The translations under genes and the position numbers were made by a program. The notes beneath the pieces were generated by a model that searched no databases, was not told the origin of the DNA, and was given only the letters and a program-made list of their open reading frames with translations. DNA of 64,000 nt from Wenzhouxiangella sp. XN201 (GTDB lineage Bacteria > Pseudomonadota > Gammaproteobacteria > Xanthomonadales > Wenzhouxiangellaceae), in the NCBI RefSeq assembly GCF_011008905.1, contig NZ_JAAIVI010000021.1:98663-162662 (forward strand), given 5' to 3'. Below, in pieces: positions 20,320-28,591 of the stretch. Each line of letters opens with the position of its first letter. Within the stretch, counting starts at the first letter, position 1.

Positions 20320-20348
20320 GCCCTGATTAACAACTGGTTAACCAGGGC
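20320..20348. promoter_or_regulatory. Inverted repeat (operator-like) after pilU, near a possible -10 box
   Basis: GCCCTGATTAAC and GTTAACCAGGGC are two 12-bp arms with a single mismatch around a 5-bp centre; within it CTGGTTAACCAG is a perfect 12-bp palindrome. There is no T-run after it. A TAATAT hexamer at 20354-20359 could be a -10 box, so the repeat would cover the -35 region. It could be a binding site for the downstream OmpR-type regulator or an RNA hairpin. Confidence 0.5.
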
Positions 20349-20421
20349 GAGCGTAATATTCAGGCCGTTGGTGCCAATGCGCGAGCCAGGTTTCTGCACC
20401 GACGGTTACGGGGCAATGTGG

Positions 20422-20460
20422 GCCCGGGCGGAGTCGACCCCTCTGCCCGGGCTTTTTTTT
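20422..20460 (+). terminator. Strong intrinsic terminator between pilU and the response regulator gene
   Basis: Two copies of the self-complementary GCCCGGGC (20422-20429 and 20445-20452) form an 8-bp GC stem followed by eight T residues. It ends only 32 bp before the next start codon. It may terminate pilTU transcription, or act as an attenuator for the two-component genes if their promoter lies upstream. Confidence 0.9.
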
Positions 20461-20492
20461 GACTGTATTTGCAACAGGGAACAATTCGGCTG

Positions 20493-21185
20493 ATGCGAAT
20501 CCTGATCATTGAAGACAATCGCGACATCGCGGCCAACCTGGGGGATTTCCTCTCCGATCTCGACCACGAAGTGGACTACGCCTACGACGGCGTCACCGGG
20601 TTGCACCTGGCGGTGGTCAACGAGTTCGACGCCATCGTGCTCGACCTGGCCCTGCCGGGCATGGACGGGCTGGAAGTCTGCCGCAAGCTGCGCGAGGACG
20701 GCCGCAAGGACACCCCGGTGCTGATGCTCACCGCCCGCGACCAGCTCGAGGACAAGCTCATCGGCTTCGAGTCCGGCGCCGACGATTACCTGGTCAAGCC
20801 CTTCGAGCTCAAGGAAGTCGAGGCCCGGCTGCAGGTGCTGGCCCGCCGCGGTCAGCGGGTGAAGCCGCGCGAACTCAAGGTGGCCGATCTCGAGTTCAAC
20901 CTCGAAACGCTCAAGGTGCGGCGTGCGGGCAAGTCGATCGATCTCAACCCGATCGGCCTGAAGCTGCTCGAGAAACTGATGACCGCCTCGCCGGCGGTGG
21001 TAACCCGGCGCGAACTCGAGCATCACGTCTGGGGCGAGGAACTGCCCGACAGCGATAGCCTGCGCGTGCACATTCACACCCTGCGGGCGGTCATCGACAA
21101 GCCGTTCGACACGCCGCTGATCCAGACCCGGCATGGAATCGGCTATAGCCTGGTGGCCCCGGATGAAGTATCGGCGTCGACTTAG
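20493..21185 (+). CDS. OmpR/PhoB-family response regulator
   Basis: 230 residues from the ATG at 20493. The receiver domain (about 1-120) has the acidic pair in IIEDN, the phospho-accepting Asp in IVLDLALPG, the Thr in MLTARD and the Lys in YLVKPFE. The C-terminal winged helix (about 130-225) ends in the usual RVHIHTLRAVIDKP...TRHGIGYSL. It probably switches transcription on phosphorylation by the kinase encoded next, whose start lies inside this gene. The target genes are unknown; nearby candidates include its own promoter region. Confidence 0.93.
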   Translation: MRILIIEDNRDIAANLGDFLSDLDHEVDYAYDGVTGLHLAVVNEFDAIVLDLALPGMDGLEVCRKLREDGRKDTPVLMLTARDQLEDKLIGFESGADDYLVKPFELKEVEARLQVLARRGQRVKPRELKVADLEFNLETLKVRRAGKSIDLNPIGLKLLEKLMTASPAVVTRRELEHHVWGEELPDSDSLRVHIHTLRAVIDKPFDTPLIQTRHGIGYSLVAPDEVSAST

Positions 21186-22446
21186 AAGCCGACTGATCGT
21201 CTCCTTTCTGTTGTTCGGCACGCTCTTGAGCGTGCTGTTTGCGGTGGCCGTGTTGCTGCTGCAGAGCTGGTTGGTCGATGCCCTGATTTCTCGCACCCTG
21301 GCCGAGGAAGTCGATCAGTACGTCACCGACCTGCGCGAGGATCCCACCCTGGTCGAGCCCTTCTACAGTCGCATCGAGGGTTACGTCACGCGCCCGGGCC
21401 GCGCCGATATCGTGCCCGAGCCTTTCCGCACCCTGCCCAGCGGCGTCCACGACGTGACCACCGACCAGGCGCGCTACAAGGCGGCCGTGCGCAAGGCCGA
21501 CGATTTCTGGGTGTTTCTCACCTACGACGTGTCCGAAAACGAGGAAGTGGCTCACCGTCTGGAGCTGTCGCTGGCGGCCGCCGTGGTGTTGTTCGCCCTG
21601 CTGTCGTTGACGCTGGGCATCTGGTCGTCGAGCCGCATCATGGCGCCGGTGACCGAACTGGCCCGCCGCATCGAGGCGATGGACGAGCACGCGCCGCCCA
21701 GTGACCTGGCACGGCATTTTCCCGACGATGAGGTCGGCCAGCTGGCCGCCGCACTCGACGACTACGCTCACCGGCTCAAGGACCTGGTCGAGCGCGACAA
21801 GGCCTTCAATGCCGATGTGTCGCACGAACTGAGAACGCCGCTGGCGGTCATCTCCGGTGCCACCGAGCTGATGCTGGCCCAGCCCGACCAGTCCGAGCGC
21901 ACGCGCGAGCGCCTGCTGCGCATTGCCCGCGCCGCGCGCCAGTCGACCGATATCACCACCGCGCTGCTGCACCTGGTACGTTCCGAGCGCGATGCCGACG
22001 GTGAGGGGCGGTCATACGACGTCACCCGCATTGCCCGCCAGGTGCTCGACAACTACCAGCCCTTGATCGGGGACCGCGATCTCGAGCTGAAACTCGAGGA
22101 GGTCGAGCCAGTCAGCGTCATCGCCCCGGAGGCGGTCATTGCCGTGACCCTGGGCAACCTGGTCGGCAACGCGATCCGTTACACCACCGAGGGTGAGGTG
22201 TGCGTGCGGGTCGAGGCCGGGCAGGTCAGTATTCTCGACACCGGGCCGGGCATTGCCGAGGAAGAACTGCCGCAGGTCTTCGATCGTCACTTCCGCGGTC
22301 GCCAGGCGAGCGGCACCAAGGGGTCCGGCCTGGGCCTTTCCATCGTCAAGCGCCTGTGTGATCTCTATGGTTGGCGCATCGAGTTCGCCAATCGGCAAGA
22401 GGGCGGGCTGTGCGTGACGTTGAAGTTCTTCCCGGACCAGGGTTGA
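21163..22446 (+). CDS. Membrane sensor histidine kinase
   Basis: 427 residues from the ATG at 21163, overlapping the regulator gene by 23 bp. The order is transmembrane helix 1 (about 10-37), a periplasmic sensor of about 100 residues without recognised domain, transmembrane helix 2, a HAMP segment (SSRIMAPVTELARRI), a HisKA dimerisation box with HELRTPL, and a HATPase domain with NLVGNAIRYT (N box), DTGPGIA (G1) and GSGLGLSIV (G2). It is predicted to phosphorylate the upstream regulator. The signal is unknown. Confidence 0.93.
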   Translation: MKYRRRLRSRLIVSFLLFGTLLSVLFAVAVLLLQSWLVDALISRTLAEEVDQYVTDLREDPTLVEPFYSRIEGYVTRPGRADIVPEPFRTLPSGVHDVTTDQARYKAAVRKADDFWVFLTYDVSENEEVAHRLELSLAAAVVLFALLSLTLGIWSSSRIMAPVTELARRIEAMDEHAPPSDLARHFPDDEVGQLAAALDDYAHRLKDLVERDKAFNADVSHELRTPLAVISGATELMLAQPDQSERTRERLLRIARAARQSTDITTALLHLVRSERDADGEGRSYDVTRIARQVLDNYQPLIGDRDLELKLEEVEPVSVIAPEAVIAVTLGNLVGNAIRYTTEGEVCVRVEAGQVSILDTGPGIAEEELPQVFDRHFRGRQASGTKGSGLGLSIVKRLCDLYGWRIEFANRQEGGLCVTLKFFPDQG

Positions 22447-22454
22447 GGCGATGC

Positions 22455-22614
22455 GCCGTTTGCTAGTTAGCTAGTTAGCTAGTTAGCTAGTTGGCTAGTT
22501 CGGCAGCCGTTGAGCATTGCGGGGCGGCTTCGCCGCGAAGGGTTTGCGGGTGACCGGTACCTTTGCCGAACCAGCGAACCAGCGAACCAGCCAACCAGCC
22601 AACCAGCCAACGGC
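22455..22614. repeat. 160-bp inverted repeat with two 50-nt arms made of 8-bp units
   Basis: The left arm (22455-22504) is built of GCTAGTTA-type units and framed by GCCGTT and TTCGGC. The right arm (22565-22614) is its reverse-complement counterpart built of CGAACCAG and CCAACCAG units. Both arms are exactly 50 nt and align without gaps; differences recur every 8 bp, mostly A in one arm where the other calls for G. The 60-nt centre contains a further GCGGC/GCCGC hairpin. It fills the gap between the histidine kinase and the zinc-ribbon gene. Confidence 0.85.
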
Positions 22615-22659
22615 TTTCTCACTGGCACGCCCCACCCACGTCCCACTACAATGGGACCC

Positions 22660-23001
22660 ATGGCAATTATCAACTGTCCCCGCTGCGGCAAACGCATCTC
22701 GGATCTGAGCAAGGTCTGCGCACATTGCAGTCTGCCGCTGGGCGAGATGTCGGAACACGACATCGAGCAGCTCGAGCGCCAGCGCTGGCGCAAGCGCATC
22801 TATATCGCCCGGAATGTGACCTATCTTGGAATGACCGCCCTGGTGGTCGGCGCCATCTGGTGGTTCATGGTGGGTACGGGCGGCCTGGTGCTGCCGCCTC
22901 CGCCGCTGTCAGTGATCCTGCTGGCGCTCGGCGCGGTCGTCTACCTGGGCGGGCGCGGTTGGCTGCTGTGGCTGAGGATGAAGCGCAACCGGCCCCACTG
23001 A
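22660..23001 (+). CDS. Small zinc-ribbon membrane protein
   Basis: 113 residues from the ATG at 22660. Two CxxC knuckles (CPRCGK near residue 5 and CAHCSLPLG near 21) form a zinc ribbon. A charged linker of about 20 residues follows, then two hydrophobic helices (about 52-74 and 80-97). The topology suggests a cytoplasmic ribbon on an inner-membrane anchor. An upstream frame reads through the repeat and is not coding. No function is known. Confidence 0.7.
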   Translation: MAIINCPRCGKRISDLSKVCAHCSLPLGEMSEHDIEQLERQRWRKRIYIARNVTYLGMTALVVGAIWWFMVGTGGLVLPPPPLSVILLALGAVVYLGGRGWLLWLRMKRNRPH

Positions 23002-23026
23002 GGGCGTTGCTGCAAAAGCCGTCGGG

Positions 23027-23545
23027 TCAGCGAACGCGCTCGACCCGAACCCGCCGGCTGTAGCCTTCCACACTCAGATACCAGGCCCCGAACATGCCGG
23101 GCGAGATGGTCACCTGCGCGTTCTCGGTTTCCGGCATGGCGAATTGGTCCGCTTCGGCCTGGCGCCAGACCATGCCATTGGCCAGTTCGAATCGGGTATT
23201 TCCGGTCCAGCCGCTGAAGCGGCCTTCAATCTGCGTTTCAATCGGGGACTTGCGGTCGCTCTCGTTGAAGCCGCGACGGTCCTCACCCGAGTTGCTTCCG
23301 GACGACTCGGCTCGCCGGATCAGGTCAACCGCCTCGCCTTCGGCCAGAGATCGCATGCGAATCCAGCGATTGAGCGCGGCCAGTTCCTCTTCGCTGAGCT
23401 TGTCCAGACCGGCGTCCTGGAACTCCTTGGCGGTCATGCGCTCTTCGAGCGATGAAAAGGACTGCTGGGCGGCCGCCCCGGCGCACAGGGCGCAGGCCAG
23501 CAGGAAAACACTCAGGCGAATGACAACAGGCGAGGCAATGGGCAT
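23027..23545 (-). CDS. Secreted protein of unknown function
   Basis: 172 residues with a signal peptide (hydrophobic 8-25, cleavage near AAAQQ). The mature part begins with a short helical motif SLEERMTAKEFQDAGLDKLSxEELAALN-like region, then a charged linker, then a beta-rich C-terminal domain with IEGRFSGWTG and ISPGMFGAWYL. Related proteins occur in Xanthomonas relatives, but I know of no function. It converges with the zinc-ribbon gene. Confidence 0.7.
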   Translation of the reverse strand: MPIASPVVIRLSVFLLACALCAGAAAQQSFSSLEERMTAKEFQDAGLDKLSEEELAALNRWIRMRSLAEGEAVDLIRRAESSGSNSGEDRRGFNESDRKSPIETQIEGRFSGWTGNTRFELANGMVWRQAEADQFAMPETENAQVTISPGMFGAWYLSVEGYSRRVRVERVR

Positions 23546-23667
23546 GTCCAGGCTCTCCGGGTTTAATTCACGTTTCAGGTGGTGGCGCGAATACTAGCAC
23601 CGTCTTCGATGTCAACGGGCGTCGAGAGGCGAACTGAATGGGTCACGATCGGTGACGGGGCTAGTAC

Positions 23668-24675
23668 TTACAGGTCCTGCTTGTAGCGCACATAGGGAAT
23701 GCGACCGTAGACGCTTTCGAGCGGATCTTCGAGCCCGGCTTCGGGTTTCGGTTCATCGGCACGCGGCGCGGCGTCCATGATGTTGCTCACCCCGATCGAC
23801 AGCGAACCGTTGCGCAATGCCTGCCAGGAGAACTGCAGGTCAAAGGAATTGAGCGTGGGCGGGGCTGCTTCGCGGCCCAGCCAGAGCGGAAGTTCGCGGT
23901 GGTGACCCAGCATTTCGCCGCTGAAGCTGCCATGGCGCCAGCCCAGCAGCAACTGGGCGCTGTTGCTGTACTGGCGCTCGCCGGGCCCGAAGACCTCGAC
24001 CGGCATGCCCAGATCGCTCAGGCTCATGCGCTGCCGGTAGCGGGCCAGCTGCAGTCCAAGCAGGAAGTCGCCGACGCGATCGGTCTGGATTCCGAAACTG
24101 ACGTTGAAGTCCAGGCCTTCGAGCGCGCCGCTGCGTGCGTCCGGCGCACCGGCAGCAAGCCGGTCTACCGCCAGGTCGTAGGAAAACGCCTGGTTCGGTG
24201 TCGGCGCGGGTTCTTCGCTGCGGAAGGCGCTCAGGCCCAACTGCAGGCCGGGCGCGGCCATCCAGTCGCCGCTGACCTGTAGCAGGTTGACGGAATTGCT
24301 CGGCAGCGGCTGGTCGACAAAGCGGCAATCCTGGGCGACGTAGGAATCGATCGTCAGCATGCCCTGGCTGCACTGGATGTGCGCCAGGCTGGCGGTGTTG
24401 AGCTGCCAGGCCTTGAGCGACCAGGAAAACGCGCTGTTGGGTCCGTCGCGGCCATCGACCGTCGAGCGTTCGCCGGCCAGGGGCAGGGTCATCGACAGCA
24501 CCGGCCGATCACCGGACAGGCCGCCCAGCGGCGAGCGCTGCTCCACGACCTGCATTGGGGACAGATCGCGGTCGGATTCGGGCACAATCGTCCACGGCGC
24601 AGAGTCAGTCGACTGCGCCAGCGCCCCGCTGGCAAGCAGGGCAACCGCGATCAGGCTGTGCTGTGGGCGAATCAT
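23668..24675 (-). CDS. Outer-membrane beta-barrel-like protein without a TonB plug
   Basis: 335 residues from the ATG at 24675, with a signal peptide (IAVALLASGALAQ). The chain alternates polar and hydrophobic residues as in beta strands. Its end resembles the last strands of TonB-dependent receptors (LSIGVSNIMDAAPR..., GRIPYVRYKQDL). There is no plug domain and no TonB box, and the length is about half a receptor barrel. It could be a small porin-like barrel or a receptor-derived fragment that kept a signal peptide. An open frame upstream to 24864 is not part of the gene. Confidence 0.6.
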   Translation of the reverse strand: MIRPQHSLIAVALLASGALAQSTDSAPWTIVPESDRDLSPMQVVEQRSPLGGLSGDRPVLSMTLPLAGERSTVDGRDGPNSAFSWSLKAWQLNTASLAHIQCSQGMLTIDSYVAQDCRFVDQPLPSNSVNLLQVSGDWMAAPGLQLGLSAFRSEEPAPTPNQAFSYDLAVDRLAAGAPDARSGALEGLDFNVSFGIQTDRVGDFLLGLQLARYRQRMSLSDLGMPVEVFGPGERQYSNSAQLLLGWRHGSFSGEMLGHHRELPLWLGREAAPPTLNSFDLQFSWQALRNGSLSIGVSNIMDAAPRADEPKPEAGLEDPLESVYGRIPYVRYKQDL

Positions 24676-24941
24676 GACCGGTCTCGTCCTCCCAGTGTGC
24701 GTGGAATGCAATGGCTTGGACGCCGCGTTCCCGATAAAGTTTTTCCGAAACTGAAGTTTAGCAGAGGCCGATAAAAGATGCACTCTCGGAATCGGACGCA
24801 AGTTACCGATATTGCAACGAATAACCCCGATTGGCCCGGCCCGCCTCGCGCGCGAGAGGAGCATTCAGCTTGCCACGGCCCTTCCGGGGACGGCAAAATG
24901 TGCGGCCTTCGCCTCCCCATTCCAAGCGGATAGCCGATTCA

Positions 24942-26939
24942 ATGACCGATCGCCGACAACTCGCCAACGCCGTGCGGGCGCTGGCCATGGACGCCGTCGA
25001 GCGTGCCAACAGCGGCCACCCGGGCATGCCCATGGGCATGGCCGACATCGCCGAAGTGCTCTTCAACGACCACCACAAGCACAACCCGGCCAACCCAGAC
25101 TGGTGGGACCGCGACCGCTTCGTCGTCTCCAACGGCCACGGCTCGATGCTGCTCTACAGCGTGCTGCACCTGAGCGGCTACGACCTGTCGATCGACGACA
25201 TCAAGAATTTCCGCCAGTTGCACTCGCCCACCCCGGGCCATCCGGAATACGGCGAGGCGCCGGGCGTGGAGACCACCACTGGTCCGCTCGGGCAGGGCCT
25301 GGCCAACGGGGTCGGCATGGCGCTGGCCGAAAAACTGCTGGCCGCGCGCTTCAACACCGACGAGCACACCATCGTCGACCACCACACCTGGGTGTTCGCC
25401 GGCGACGGCTGCCTGATGGAAGGCATCTCGCACGAAGCGTGCTCATTGGCCAGCACCCTGGGTCTGGGCAAGCTGGTGGTCTTCTACGACGACAACCAGA
25501 TTTCCATCGACGGCGATACCGACGGCTGGTTCAACGACGATACCCCGGCGCGCTTCAAGGCCTACGGCTGGCACGTGGTTGAGGACGTCGACGGCCACAG
25601 CGCCGAGGCGGTGGCCGCCGCCATCGATCAGGCAAAGACGCATACCGACCGGCCCACGCTGGTCTGCTGCAAGACCGTGATCGGCTTCGGCGCCCCCAAC
25701 AAGGCCGGCACCGCTGATGCCCACGGCGCCGCCCTGGGCGAAGACGAAATCAAGGCCACGCGCGAGAAGCTCGGCTGGGAACATGGTCCCTTCGAGATCC
25801 CCGACGAGATCCGCGCCGGCTGGGACGCGCGCGAGAAGGGCGCGGCCGCCGAGAAGGAATGGCAGGACCGCTGGGCGGCCTACCAGAAGGCCCACCCGGA
25901 AAAGGCCGCCGAGTTCGAGCGGCGCATGAACGGTGATCTGCCCGCAAACTTCGACGACCTGGTCGCCGACATCCTCAAGAAGATGCAGGGCGACGACAAG
26001 AAGGTCGCCACCCGCAAGGCCTCCGGTGCCAGCCTGGAAGAATTCGGCCCGCAGCTGCCCGAGCTGATCGGCGGCTCGGCCGACCTGACCGGATCCAACA
26101 ACACCAAGTGGTCGGGCAGCGTCGACGTCACCAATGACCCGGCCAACGGCAACTACATCTACTACGGTGTGCGCGAGTTCGGCATGACCGCCGTCGTCAA
26201 CGGCCTGCACCTGCACGGCGGCTTCATCCCCTACGCGGGCACCTTCCTGGTGTTCTCCGACTACGCGCGCAATGCCGTTCGCATGTCCGCGCTGATCCCG
26301 ACCGGCGCCATCCACGTCTACACGCACGATTCCATCGGCCTGGGCGAAGACGGCCCCACCCACCAGCCGGTCGAGCATGTCTCTTCCTTGCGCATGATCC
26401 CCAACCTGGACGTCTGGCGCCCGGCCGACAAGGTCGAAACCGCCGCCGCCTGGGCCGAGGCCCTCAAGCGCCGCAAGGCCCCCAGTGCCCTGGTCCTCAC
26501 CCGTCAGGGCCTGCCGCATCTCGAGAAGAACGACGCACAGATCAAGGCGATCTCGAAAGGTGGCTACATCCTCAAGGACGCCGAAGGCGGCGAGCCCGAA
26601 GCCATCATCATCGCCACCGGCTCGGAAGTCGGCCTGGCCATGTCAGCCGCCGGGGAACTGGCCGGCGACGGCAAGAAGGTCCGCGTCGTCTCCATGCCCA
26701 ACCCCGGCCGTTTCCTCGAACAGGACGAGGCCTACCGCGAGTCGGTGCTGCCCAGCGACATCAAGGCCCGCGTGGCCGTCGAAGCCGGCATCCCCTGGTT
26801 CTGGTGGCCCTTCGTGGGTGAGAAGGGCAAGGTCATCGGCATGACCACCTTCGGCGCGTCCGCGCCGGCCGAAGACCTGTTCAAGGAGTTTGGGTTTACG
26901 ACCGAAGCGGTGGTGGAGGCAGTCCGTCAGGTGCTATAA
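24942..26939 (+). CDS. tkt: Transketolase
   Basis: 665 residues from the ATG at 24942, close to E. coli TktA (663). It transfers two-carbon ketol units between sugar phosphates in the pentose phosphate pathway, using thiamine diphosphate and a divalent metal. Visible are the N-terminal [12 protein letters not shown], the [16 protein letters not shown] loop, the ThDP motif [13 protein letters not shown] through NQISIDG, and the middle-domain [13 protein letters not shown] with the catalytic Glu. It heads the row tkt-gap-pgk, though each gene has a sizeable gap before the next. Confidence 0.97.
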   Translation: MTDRRQLANAVRALAMDAVERANSGHPGMPMGMADIAEVLFNDHHKHNPANPDWWDRDRFVVSNGHGSMLLYSVLHLSGYDLSIDDIKNFRQLHSPTPGHPEYGEAPGVETTTGPLGQGLANGVGMALAEKLLAARFNTDEHTIVDHHTWVFAGDGCLMEGISHEACSLASTLGLGKLVVFYDDNQISIDGDTDGWFNDDTPARFKAYGWHVVEDVDGHSAEAVAAAIDQAKTHTDRPTLVCCKTVIGFGAPNKAGTADAHGAALGEDEIKATREKLGWEHGPFEIPDEIRAGWDAREKGAAAEKEWQDRWAAYQKAHPEKAAEFERRMNGDLPANFDDLVADILKKMQGDDKKVATRKASGASLEEFGPQLPELIGGSADLTGSNNTKWSGSVDVTNDPANGNYIYYGVREFGMTAVVNGLHLHGGFIPYAGTFLVFSDYARNAVRMSALIPTGAIHVYTHDSIGLGEDGPTHQPVEHVSSLRMIPNLDVWRPADKVETAAAWAEALKRRKAPSALVLTRQGLPHLEKNDAQIKAISKGGYILKDAEGGEPEAIIIATGSEVGLAMSAAGELAGDGKKVRVVSMPNPGRFLEQDEAYRESVLPSDIKARVAVEAGIPWFWWPFVGEKGKVIGMTTFGASAPAEDLFKEFGFTTEAVVEAVRQVL

Positions 26940-26949
26940 GCGCGGACGC

Positions 26950-27090
26950 AAATCCGAAATCCGAATATCGAAATCCGAAACAAGCACGAAGCACGAAGCA
27001 CGAAATTCGAAACGAAAAACTTCGGGCCGCCGCGTTTCGTGCTTGGGTTTTCGAATTTGTTTCGGATTTGGTGCTTCGAATTTCGGATTT
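26950..27090. repeat. Intergenic inverted repeat of AAATCCG and CACGAAG 7-bp words
   Basis: The left half contains AAATCCG words and three tandem CACGAAG words. The right half carries their reverse complements (CGGATTT, TTCGTGCTT, TTCGAATTT). The outer arms of about 30 bp (from 26950 and ending at 27090) match well; the inner parts match only in word content. It lies between tkt and gap, ending about 80 bp before the gap ATG. Confidence 0.75.
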
Positions 27091-27169
27091 CATTCGCGTC
27101 AGGTGGCCTCGAACATCCGGTCGCAGTACAATTTCCGACTAACCAAAAATATTTCTCGGAGACTCTCGA

Positions 27170-28174
27170 ATGTCCATAAAGGTTGCCATCAACGGCTATG
27201 GCCGCATTGGCCGTAACGTGCTGCGTGCACTCTACGAAGCCAATCGCACCGACGAAATCCAGATCGTCGCCGTCAACGACCTGGCCGACGCCGAAACCAA
27301 TGCCCTGCTGACCCAGCGCGACACCGCCCACGGCCGGTTCCCGGGCGAAGTGTCGGTCGAAGGCGACCACATGATCGTCAACGGCGACAAGATCCGCGTG
27401 CTCGCCGAGCGCGACCCCGCCAAGCTGCCCTGGGGCGAGATGGGCGTCGACGTGGTGCTCGAGTGCACCGGTTTCTTTGCCAGCAAGGACAAGGCTTCGG
27501 CTCACCTCAAGGGCGGCGCCCGCAAGGTGCTGATCTCCGCCCCGGCCGGCAAGGACCTGCCGACCATCGTCTACGGCGTCAACCACGATATCCTGAGCGC
27601 CGACGATGACATCGCTTCCAACGCTTCGTGTACCACCAACTGCCTGGCCCCGCTGGTCAAGCCGATCCACGAAGCCGTGGGCGTCGAATCGGGCCTGATG
27701 ACCACGATTCATTCCTACACCAATGACCAGGTCCTGACCGACGTCTATCATAAGGATCCGCGCCGCGCCCGCGCCGCTGCCATGAACCAGATCCCGACCA
27801 AGACCGGTGCCGCCGCGGCAGTCGGCCTGGTCATGCCCGAACTCGACGGCAAGCTTGACGGCTACTCAATCCGCGTGCCGACCATCAACGTTTCGGTCGT
27901 GGACCTGTGCTTCATCGCCAGCCGCGACACCTCGGTCGACGAGATCAACGCCGCGGTCAAGCAGGCCAGCGATGGCGAGCTGAAGGGCATCCTGGGCTAC
28001 AACACCGAGCCCCTGGTCTCGAGCGACTTCAACCACGACCCGCGCTCGTCGGTCTTTGATGCCACGCTCACCAAGACCGCCGGCCGCCTGGTCAAGGTCT
28101 TCTCGTGGTACGACAACGAGTGGGGCTTCTCCAACCGCATGCTCGACACTGCCCTGGCACTGTCCAAAGTCTAA
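27170..28174 (+). CDS. gap: Type I glyceraldehyde-3-phosphate dehydrogenase
   Basis: 334 residues. It oxidises glyceraldehyde-3-phosphate with NAD+ and phosphate to 1,3-bisphosphoglycerate. The NAD fold opens with INGYGRIGR, the catalytic Cys154 is in [12 protein letters not shown] and its partner His181 is in [22 protein letters not shown] closes the protein. The [12 protein letters not shown] version of the phosphate loop is the kind seen in Pseudomonas and Neisseria enzymes. It is followed by pgk, as in many glycolytic clusters. Confidence 0.96.
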   Translation: MSIKVAINGYGRIGRNVLRALYEANRTDEIQIVAVNDLADAETNALLTQRDTAHGRFPGEVSVEGDHMIVNGDKIRVLAERDPAKLPWGEMGVDVVLECTGFFASKDKASAHLKGGARKVLISAPAGKDLPTIVYGVNHDILSADDDIASNASCTTNCLAPLVKPIHEAVGVESGLMTTIHSYTNDQVLTDVYHKDPRRARAAAMNQIPTKTGAAAAVGLVMPELDGKLDGYSIRVPTINVSVVDLCFIASRDTSVDEINAAVKQASDGELKGILGYNTEPLVSSDFNHDPRSSVFDATLTKTAGRLVKVFSWYDNEWGFSNRMLDTALALSKV

Positions 28175-28188
28175 GCATCGCACTGAGC

Positions 28189-28343
28189 AATGTCGTCCCG
28201 GCCTCCGAGCCGGGACCTCGCACTTATCAATCCGGCAAGGCCCGACTCATCGCCACTGAAAAAGTGCGAGATCCCGGATAACGGCTAGCGCCGTTTCCGG
28301 GATGACAGAAGCAAATGTCGTCCCGGCCTCCGAGCCGGGACCT
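28189..28343. repeat. Cluster of three REP-like hairpin units between gap and pgk
   Basis: An exact 30-bp direct repeat beginning AATGTCGTCCCGGCCTCCG occurs at 28189-28218 and 28314-28343; each copy folds into a TCCCGG/CCGGGA hairpin. Between them at 28262-28309 lies a diverged copy in the opposite orientation, which folds as ATCCCGG/CCGGGAT (28271-28303) with an inner AACGGC/GCCGTT stem. Copy one and the inverted copy also share CTCGCACTT/AAGTGCGAG. The arrangement resembles REP/BIME clusters. A fourth relative is at 3601-3621. Confidence 0.8.
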
Positions 28344-28352
28344 TCTAGAAGA

Positions 28353-28379
28353 GCCCGGCAGAACCGCCGGGCCTTTTGT
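28353..28379 (+). terminator. Intrinsic terminator downstream of gap
   Basis: GCCCGGC (28353-28359) and GCCGGGC (28366-28372) make a 7-bp stem with a 6-nt loop, followed by CTTTTGTTTG. It implies that pgk has its own promoter or is reached by read-through. Confidence 0.75.
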
Positions 28380-28469
28380 TTGCGTAGGAGCGATCTCCGG
28401 ATCGCGACACATCATCAGCCGGGCAGGGCCCCGCGCGGCGCAGCCGCCCCGCACCGCCCAAAGGCCGAC

Positions 28470-28588
28470 GAACCAGCAAACAAGCAAACCAGCCAACCAG
28501 CAAACGAGCTTTTCCCCTTGAGCCCAACCCCACCCCTCTCTAAACTGACACAACAAGCCAACCAGCAAACAAGCCAACCAGGAAACCA
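28470..28588. repeat. Two tandem blocks of AACCAGCC/AACAAGCC-type 8-bp words before pgk
   Basis: Block one at about 28470-28509 and block two at about 28551-28588 consist of 8-bp words such as CAAACAAG and CCAACCAG. Both blocks run in the same direction. The words match those of the right arm of the repeat at 22565-22614. Block two runs up to four bases before the pgk ATG and supplies its weak AGGA ribosome-binding site. Confidence 0.75.
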
Positions 28589-28591
28589 ACG

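Noticed and set aside
22455-22614. CRISPR array
   Set aside because: The 8-bp words are contiguous, with no spacers of regular length and no cas genes nearby.
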